From positions 1 to 11,590 of the forward strand of contig JAGGRV010000166.1 in assembly GCA_021159445.1 (NCBI GenBank): DNA of 11,590 nt, read 5' to 3'. Source of the stretch: Deltaproteobacteria bacterium. Its GTDB lineage: Bacteria > Desulfobacterota > Dissulfuribacteria > Dissulfuribacterales > UBA3076. Below, one piece after another: positions 7,705-11,590 of the stretch (the first letter of the stretch is position 1; every line of letters begins with the position of its first letter). Made by a program: the position numbers and the translations under genes. The notes under the pieces were generated by a model. It saw nothing but the letters and a program-made list of their open reading frames with translations, had not been told where the DNA came from and did not search any database.

Positions 7705-8083
7705 TGCCGACTCATATGCCCTTTTAATTAACCGCGCTGAAAGCGCTTATGGCTATTTACTGTGCCGAAGAGCATGGCGAGCAGGTGAATATGAAGCGGG
7801 GCAGAGAACTGAGAAATACGATACAAAATGAACTCCGTGCATCACAGATGGAGACAACAAATTTCAACAGACAAAAACGAAAAAAGAGAAAAAGAAAACA
7901 TCTCCTCATTATATCGGATTTTGGGGAGGAGATCTAAGTCCTCCCAGCGAGGCTGATATCAAAAGGTTTTTTAGCCAGTTTTCATGGTAGCAAAATTTAT
8001 TGACTCTTTCATCTGGACTTTTAAGGCCATTGTACTTTTTTATTGTTAATGGATTTGACGGTGCAAAATTGTGAATAAGTGCC
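7705..8083. other. Gene-free stretch after the NamZ-like gene, with hairpins
   Basis: I see no convincing gene here. A small hairpin, GCGCT-GAA-AGCGC (7734-7746), is not followed by a T-run. ATCTCCTC (7900-7907) can pair with GAGGAGAT (7926-7933). GGGAGGA (7924-7930) can pair with TCCTCCC (7939-7945). These two stems share bases and exclude each other. Further on, GGCT (7951-7954) can pair with AGCC (7973-7976) around an A4/T4 stretch, then AGTTTT; this is a poor candidate for the namZ-like terminator. A 62-codon reading frame (7749-7937) is Lys/Arg-rich with no recognisable domain and no good ribosome binding site, so I do not call it. Confidence 0.5.
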
Positions 8084-8263
8084 TTGGCGCTCTGATTGTG
8101 TCTCATCTCGGCCATTTTTGACTATCATATCCGAACTACAGTGCGGGCAATGAACATTATCCGGCCAGCGCAGTTCGCGAACCCATTGAAAGCACTTGGC
8201 GTTGTCTATAATGGCCGTTATATTCAGAAGGCTTTGGATTTTGTTCTGAATCTTCATCATCAT
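8084..8263 (-). pseudogene. IS1595-family transposase, N-terminal zinc-ribbon remnant
   Basis: On the - strand an ATG triplet (8263, 8260 or 8257) opens a frame reading MKIQNKIQSLLNITAI, then KCFQWVRELRWPDNVHCPHC and VKNGRDETQSERQ. This matches the start of IS1595-type transposases: a short helix, the RWPDGV-CP-C zinc-ribbon half, and the G-DDTQ-RQ motif. After the equivalent of SERQ (about 8084) the similarity stops. The second zinc-ribbon cysteine pair and the whole DDE/DDN catalytic domain are missing. AGGAG (plus-strand 8266-8270) sits just before the ATGs. The frame stays open to 8021 but encodes unrelated residues. It is a decayed fragment. The family call rests on the motif pattern only. 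Confidence 0.7.
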
Positions 8264-8266
8264 TTC

Positions 8267-8288
8267 TCCTGGGTAGTATTTCCCAGGA
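8267..8288 (-). promoter_or_regulatory. Hairpin covering the ribosome binding site of the transposase remnant
   Basis: TCCTGGG (8267-8273) is the reverse complement of CCCAGGA (8282-8288), with an 8-base loop. On the - strand the downstream arm contains most of the AGGAG Shine-Dalgarno of the transposase remnant. Several insertion sequences use such leaders to keep translation off when transcription enters from outside. The element is dead, so this is probably a fossil of that control. Confidence 0.55.
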
Positions 8289-8380
8289 AACAATACAGAT
8301 GATGCCTTCAGATGTCTATAGTGAAGGACAATTTTCCTTTTCAAAGATCAGTCTGGAATCCCTTAAGAGCCAAAAAAAAT

Positions 8381-8484
8381 GTAACCGTTCACGGGATTAC
8401 AACGCCCGTTTTACCGCAAACCACCGAACTGTAAGCGTTTACAGGGTGCTGCAGATGCAAGGCGTACGGGTACGCAGACGTACT
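8381..8484. repeat. Interspersed ~100 bp repeat, copy 1
   Basis: This stretch is nearly identical to the window end: 8381-8481 matches 11491-11590 at about 97 of 101 positions, with one 1-base gap. Its last 65 bases (8420-8484) are identical to 8632-8696. It is a string of hairpins: ACGGG/CCCGT (8391-8395 / 8405-8409), CTGTAA-GCGT-TTACAG (8429-8444) and GCGTAC-GG-GTACGC (8462-8475). It begins with GTAACCGTTCAC, and a variant, GTAAGCGTTTAC, recurs 50 bases on. It is noncoding as far as I can see. It could be a REP- or MITE-like element. No transposase of the REP-associated type (RAYT) is in the window. Confidence 0.92.
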
Positions 8485-8505
8485 CCCGTAATTATTCACT
8501 TTCCC

Positions 8506-8618
8506 CCCTGACAGCCAACAGCCTTTTTCAGGTTTCAAAGCATAATCCGTTGGGAATACGCATTTTGGTGCAATCTGCCCGCGGTTGAAACCCTGCAAAA
8601 GCCTATCGGCTGCCAGGG
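8506..8618. repeat. Long imperfect inverted repeat between repeat copies 1 and 2
   Basis: The left arm (8506-8538) and the right arm (8585-8618) are reverse complements at about 28 of 34 positions with one bulged base, starting from TTGAAACC at the inner end. The ~46 base interior (8539-8584) has no ORF of note. The arms resemble terminal inverted repeats of a small non-autonomous element or a long hairpin. The element lies between the GTAACCGTTCAC at 8381 and its exact inverse, GTGAACGGTTAC, at 8622-8633. Confidence 0.7.
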
Positions 8619-8621
8619 AGT

Positions 8622-8752
8622 GTGAACGGTTACCACCGAACTGTAAGCGTTTACAGGGTGCTGCAGATGCAAGGCGTACGGGTACGCAGACGTACTTCCT
8701 GTACTTCAAGTGCCCGGCAACAAAGCAGATGTGGTGCCTTGTGAACGCTTAT
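8622..8752. repeat. Interspersed repeat, copy 2
   Basis: It opens with GTGAACGGTTAC (8622-8633), the exact reverse complement of the first 12 bases of copy 1. It then carries 65 bases identical to copy 1 (8632-8696), including the CTGTAAGCGTTTACAG and GCGTAC-GG-GTACGC palindromes. It continues through GGCAACAAAGCAGATG and ends with GTGAACGCTTAT (8741-8752), which is 10 of 12 identical to the inverse of the copy 1 start. The - strand divIVA stop codon (8749-8751) is part of this last motif. Confidence 0.88.
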
Positions 8753-9396
8753 TCCTGGGAATCATTCTCATGCCCTTCTTCATTGGCAGATTTCTCCAAA
8801 ATATCAGGTGTGAAAGGACTGTTAACCCTGATTGTCTCCTCCCCATTACCGAAAACACTATTCGTTTCTTCAGACAGATCACCAGGGACCTCTTGAATAG
8901 CTCTCATTTCAGATGCTGCAAGATTTATTGCCTGATCGACCTCCTCCGGTGGCAGGGCCTCCTCGTCTATGACCCGCAAATAACTCTCGAGAACAGAGCG
9001 TATTTTATATGCAGTCTCCCTCTGAATACGTCGGAGCCCCATTATTCGCTCCTCCAATTGGATGGCCTCCTGATGGGCATCAGCAACTATACGCTCTGCA
9101 TCCAGTTTTGCCCTCTCATGCATGAGTTCTACATCTTTTTTGGCCTGTGACTTCATTGTCTCTGATAACTTGTGAGCCGAGGTCAGGGTCTCCCTGAATT
9201 CCTCTTCCCCCTTTTTCATCTCTGCCAACTGGTCCTTATATGCGATTAACTGATCTTTCAGGGCATTCTTCTCTTTAATCAGAGAGGTCATAATCTCACT
9301 TACTTCCTCAAGAAAGGAGTCTACTTCTTCAGGGTCGTAACCCCGGAACCTGACACGGAATTCCTTCTCAAGTATTTCGTTTGGGGAAAGACTCAT
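8749..9396 (-). CDS. divIVA: DivIVA-family polar / septal coiled-coil protein
   Basis: DivIVA proteins bind negatively curved membrane at poles and septa and recruit partners for division or growth. The N-terminal motif is nearly canonical: MSLSPNEILEKEFRVRFRGY then DPEEVDSFLEEV. Phe17 and Arg18 sit at the positions used by B. subtilis DivIVA for membrane insertion. Residues about 30-145 form a long charged coiled coil, including AKLDAERIVADAHQEAIQLEERI (97-119). The tail after about 147 is acidic and probably disordered. The length is 215 residues. GAGGTG (plus-strand 9401-9406) precedes the ATG and overlaps the yggT TAG stop, 9 bases upstream, which indicates coupling. The TAA stop lies in the end of interspersed repeat copy 2, so the last residues could have been altered by repeat insertion. 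The exact partner in this organism is unknown. Confidence 0.93.
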   Translation of the reverse strand: MSLSPNEILEKEFRVRFRGYDPEEVDSFLEEVSEIMTSLIKEKNALKDQLIAYKDQLAEMKKGEEEFRETLTSAHKLSETMKSQAKKDVELMHERAKLDAERIVADAHQEAIQLEERIMGLRRIQRETAYKIRSVLESYLRVIDEEALPPEEVDQAINLAASEMRAIQEVPGDLSEETNSVFGNGEETIRVNSPFTPDILEKSANEEGHENDSQE

Positions 9397-9405
9397 ATAA
9401 CACCT

Positions 9406-9705
9406 CTATGAAATCTGATAGGCCAACTGATGAAGTGTTGGTACGATAAAACTACGCAAAAAGATTATTGCAATAATGATCACCATAGGGGTTAAATCTA
9501 TTCCCCCGAATTGTAAAGGAAGTATGCGTCGAACCCGGTACATTAAAGGTTCGGTTATGTTATACAGAAATTTTACTATAGGATTATAGGGATCAGGATT
9601 AACCCAGGACAAGATAGCCCTGGCAATCAATATCCACATGTAGAGATTAAGAACAATATCGACAATAGTAGCGATAGAATGCATGAAATTGCTTAGAATG
9701 AACAT
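9406..9705 (-). CDS. yggT: YggT-family integral membrane protein
   Basis: This 99-residue protein belongs to the YggT / Ycf19 family. Two hydrophobic helices (about 10-33 and 71-93) flank the family signature: ARAILSWVNPDPYNPIVKFL, then TEPLMYRVRRILP, then GGIDLTPMVIII. One YggT repeat is present, whereas E. coli YggT has two. Family members are linked to osmotic tolerance and, in cyanobacteria and chloroplasts, to thylakoid or nucleoid organisation; the biochemical role is not settled. AAGGA (plus-strand 9713-9717) precedes the ATG. The tight coupling to divIVA is conserved in many bacteria and suggests a role at the division site or membrane. The 66 bases up to the end of the moeA-like gene hold no clear promoter. 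Confidence 0.93.
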   Translation of the reverse strand: MFILSNFMHSIATIVDIVLNLYMWILIARAILSWVNPDPYNPIVKFLYNITEPLMYRVRRILPLQFGGIDLTPMVIIIAIIFLRSFIVPTLHQLAYQIS

Positions 9706-9771
9706 ATTGGTATCCTTAAAAAATTATGAATTAGAGACTATTTGACTTGTCGTGAATGATGTCTTGTTTTT

Positions 9772-10803
9772 TCACCCTTTGCCAAAAGGACACAGTGGAT
9801 AATTACACGTCTTACAGCTAAAACATAGTCCACCATGGCCCAGAGCTGCAATCTTTTCCCGGTCTATGCATTCCCCGGCCAATATTCTTGGAAGCACCAG
9901 ATCCAATACGGTGGTACGGAAATACATAGCACAGGCCGGAATCCCAAGGACGGGCACATCTCCAATATAGCTCACCAGAAACATGGCCCCGGGTAAAACC
10001 GGGCTTCCATACACTATGTCCGTTGCACCGGCCTCCCTGATTGCCACACGGGTCACGTCATCCGGGTCAACTGACATCCCGCCTGTACATAATATCAACT
10101 CGGCCCCCAGCTCTAGGGTTTTTTTTATCTCTTCCAGGATTATCTCCACATCGTCCGGGACCAAAAAAACTGATAACACATCGACGCCGTAATCCTTAAG
10201 TTTTTCCTTCATTATTGGGCCGAAGGCGTCCTTTATGCGACCATCGAATACCTCTTGACCCGTAACTAAAATGGCTCCCCTTTTAATCTTCCAAGGTAGG
10301 ACCCGGATGAGCCCGCCGGCATCTGATGCGATGGATACTGCCTCATCCACCACCGACCTGGGTACCACAAGCGGTATTGCCCTGCCTGCAGCCACAAGCT
10401 CGCCTTTTTTGACCACTGTGTTGTCATGGCAAGTGGCCAGCATTACCTCACCAAGGAGGTTAAAGGCCAACAAGTGCTGGCAGTCTATCTGCAACAGGCC
10501 TTCTGTCTCTGCGCAAAAACCTATTTTGCCTTCAGATGGTTGGTTGTCATATTCAATGCCCGGGCCGGCTATGGCCTGTGCCATGGTAAGCGCTGCTTCA
10601 TCTTCATGTAGTTCATTCTCTGAGAGCTCAAGCACGTAGATGTGATTTTTCCCCATGCGCCTCAAATGAGGTATGTCGCTGTCCTTAATCACATAACCTT
10701 TCTTGAAAGTAGGACCTTTTTTCCCCCCTGGGATTATCTCAGTCATATCATGGGGAAGGACCATCCCCACTGCCTTGGTCACTGAAACCATCTTTAGGCC
10801 CAT
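9772..10803 (-). CDS. MoeA-like molybdopterin-binding protein with C-terminal Cys cluster
   Basis: Probably a molybdopterin-cofactor-handling protein. The N-terminal part (about 5-60, SVTKAVGMVLPHDMTEI and VIKDSDIPHLRRMGK) resembles the MoeA-like domain preceding a MoCF (MogA/MoeA-type) fold. The MoCF domain shows ILVTGQEVFDGRIKD (178-192), LCTGGMSVDPDDVTR (238-252), PGAMF (271-275) and VLGIPACAMY (285-294). The last ~17 residues hold four cysteines, C327-x2-C330-x2-C333-x4-C338, a possible Fe-S or zinc site. I chose the ATG at 10803 because GAAGG (plus-strand 10811-10815) lies 7 bases upstream and the FmdE-like stop is one base away; the frame is open to 11013, but that part overlaps the FmdE-like gene and looks non-homologous. 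Length is 343 residues. Unlike true MoeA it lacks the full four-domain layout, so it is a paralogue and I give no symbol. Confidence 0.9.
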   Translation of the reverse strand: MGLKMVSVTKAVGMVLPHDMTEIIPGGKKGPTFKKGYVIKDSDIPHLRRMGKNHIYVLELSENELHEDEAALTMAQAIAGPGIEYDNQPSEGKIGFCAETEGLLQIDCQHLLAFNLLGEVMLATCHDNTVVKKGELVAAGRAIPLVVPRSVVDEAVSIASDAGGLIRVLPWKIKRGAILVTGQEVFDGRIKDAFGPIMKEKLKDYGVDVLSVFLVPDDVEIILEEIKKTLELGAELILCTGGMSVDPDDVTRVAIREAGATDIVYGSPVLPGAMFLVSYIGDVPVLGIPACAMYFRTTVLDLVLPRILAGECIDREKIAALGHGGLCFSCKTCNYPLCPFGKG

Positions 10804-10804
10804 T

Positions 10805-11428
10805 CTAATACCTTCGAGCCTCTTGCAAAACTTTATAGTAGGCACCATGCGCGCAGGCTCGACACAATATCTTACCGTCTTTCTCCACTTCCCTGCAGTC
10901 CTGCACGTAGTCACCACAGGACTCACACTGTACCCTCCTGATAGGTCTTCCGGGCAGGTCAGAGTCAGGCACTTCCAGTCTGACCTCCTGCACCTTGAAG
11001 AGCTCATCATCATTCATCAGCTTATAGGCCTTTAATTGACGCCTGTACTTGTCCTCTATTTCCGGGCAATATTTCCGTGAAAGCTCTCTTGACTCTTCTC
11101 TGGCAACTATCCTGAAAGCCTTAGCGGTCTTCAAGTGCACAAAGGTCGCTGCCATTATCCCATAGTCCACCCATCTCAAAGAGCGTTTGCCAAGGGAACA
11201 TCCGGTAACAGATTGTATGGCATCAGTAGCACATCGATCAATTTCCGTATAGATCATGAAAGACTTGCGGTCCTGACCCTTTGGATCATTTATGCCCAGC
11301 AGACGCAACCCCAATATAGCGAGCCGCACCCCAAGGACCTGACCGGCACACAGATGCCCATGGAGCCGGGCGGATTCCTCCAGGAGTTCCTCAAATGGCC
11401 TTTCAAAAATCTTGGTTGTCGATTCCAT
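10805..11428 (-). CDS. FmdE-family protein with C-terminal zinc ribbon
   Basis: FmdE-like proteins were named from the molybdenum formylmethanofuran dehydrogenase operon of methanogens. In sulfate reducers they occur near molybdenum or tungsten genes; the reaction is unknown. The family signature LHGHLCAGQVLGVRLA (22-37) is complete, with His23, His25 and Cys27 as likely metal ligands. EIDRCATDAIQSVTGCSLGKRSLR (62-85) holds conserved Cys66 and Cys77. The C-terminal part (about 166-195) has VQCESCGDY and ILCRACAHG, a C168-x2-C171 / C189-x2-C192 zinc ribbon. I chose the ATG at 11428 (207 residues) because a purine-rich GGAAAGGGAAG precedes it; a TTG at 11473 is in frame but adds a non-conserved lysine-rich segment. 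Its TAG stop is one base from the moeA-like ATG, so the two are translationally coupled and probably act together. Confidence 0.92.
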   Translation of the reverse strand: MESTTKIFERPFEELLEESARLHGHLCAGQVLGVRLAILGLRLLGINDPKGQDRKSFMIYTEIDRCATDAIQSVTGCSLGKRSLRWVDYGIMAATFVHLKTAKAFRIVAREESRELSRKYCPEIEDKYRRQLKAYKLMNDDELFKVQEVRLEVPDSDLPGRPIRRVQCESCGDYVQDCREVEKDGKILCRACAHGAYYKVLQEARRY

Positions 11429-11490
11429 CTTCCCTTTCCAGATTTTCTTCTTTATAGTCAACCATAATCTCAAGTTTTCGAAAAATAATA

Positions 11491-11590
11491 GTAACCGTTC
11501 ACGGGATTACAACGCCCGTTTTACCGCAACCCACCGAACTGTAAGCGTTTACAGGGTGCTGCAGATGCGAGGCGGAGGGTACGCAGACGT
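11491..11590. repeat. Interspersed repeat, copy 3 (runs off the window)
   Basis: It matches copy 1 (8381-8481) except for three substitutions and one missing base. The change from GGCGTACGGG to GGCGGAGGG destroys the GCGTAC-GG-GTACGC hairpin, while the CTGTAAGCGTTTACAG palindrome (11539-11554) is kept. It lies 62 bases before the FmdE-like start, in the same orientation as copies 1 and 2 relative to the + strand. Together with copy 2 it brackets the four-gene - strand block. Confidence 0.92.

Noticed and set aside
7734..7746. Intrinsic terminator of the NamZ-like gene
   Set aside because: The 5 bp stem is GC-rich but is followed by TTATGG rather than a T-run.
7749..7937. 62-codon + strand reading frame, Lys/Arg-rich, with an internal ATG at 7790 preceded by AGGTG
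   Set aside because: No recognisable domain, homopolymeric basic stretch from A-rich DNA, ends inside a hairpin, and lies in a decayed repeat region. A real small gene cannot be fully excluded.
7909..8115. - strand frame next to the transposase remnant as the missing part of the transposase after a frameshift
   Set aside because: The translated residues show no second CxxC pair and none of the DDE-domain motifs, so a simple frameshift does not restore the protein.
8381..8752. CRISPR array from the repeated hairpin-containing units
   Set aside because: Repeat units are ~65-100 bp and few, spacing is irregular, motifs occur on both strands, and no cas gene is present.
8710..9150. 146-codon + strand frame opposite divIVA
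   Set aside because: It is antisense to a clear DivIVA coding sequence and has no family features or ribosome binding site.
10804..11013. 70-residue N-terminal extension of the MoeA-like protein
   Set aside because: It overlaps the FmdE-like gene in another frame, reads as low-quality sequence, and the ATG at 10803 has a proper Shine-Dalgarno and conserved start.
11429..11490. Sigma-70 promoter for the FmdE-like gene (TTGAGA or TTGACT with TATAAA on the - strand)
   Set aside because: Spacing between the possible -35 and -10 boxes is wrong (about 11 bp, or no -10 at 17 bp).

Overview
The window reads as chromosomal DNA from a Gram-negative, probably anaerobic bacterium. A sulfate reducer or relative in Desulfobacterota (the former Deltaproteobacteria) fits best. 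The grounds are the mfd / SurA-like / rodZ-like / recO order, a DivIVA-YggT pair in a cell that also has a periplasmic-type SurA foldase, and a coupled FmdE-like / MoeA-like pair of the kind common in anaerobes rich in molybdenum or tungsten enzymes. This placement is inferred from gene content; there is no rRNA or tRNA gene.

Layout. Positions 1-270 hold the apparent tail of a dispersed repeat and a structured inverted repeat. From 271 to 7704 all genes are on the + strand: mfd (transcription-repair coupling), a SurA/PpiC foldase, a short RodZ-like protein, recO (recombinational repair) and a NamZ/GH171-family exo-muramidase. Positions 7705-8748 separate two convergent blocks and hold no intact gene, only an IS1595-type transposase remnant, hairpins and two copies of an interspersed repeat. 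From 8749 to 11428 all genes are on the - strand, read from the right: an FmdE-like protein and a MoeA-like molybdopterin-binding protein (1 base apart), then yggT and divIVA (9 bases apart). A third copy of the interspersed repeat begins at 11491 and runs off the window.

Functionally, mfd and recO serve DNA repair. The SurA-like, RodZ-like, NamZ-like, YggT and DivIVA proteins belong to envelope assembly, cell shape, wall turnover and polarity. The FmdE/MoeA-like pair points to molybdenum or tungsten cofactor handling.

The most unusual aspect is repeat DNA rather than a new protein system. Short tandem repeats with a 7-8 bp period occur inside mfd (in frame), across the stop codons of rodZ and recO, and as inverted arms before the surA-like gene. 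A separate ~100 bp repeat occurs three times and carries a recurring 12-mer, GTAA(C/G)CGTT(C/T)AC; one end of it supplies the divIVA stop codon. The RodZ-like protein looks truncated at such a repeat. I see no CRISPR array, phage, toxin-antitoxin pair, defence system or RNA gene.
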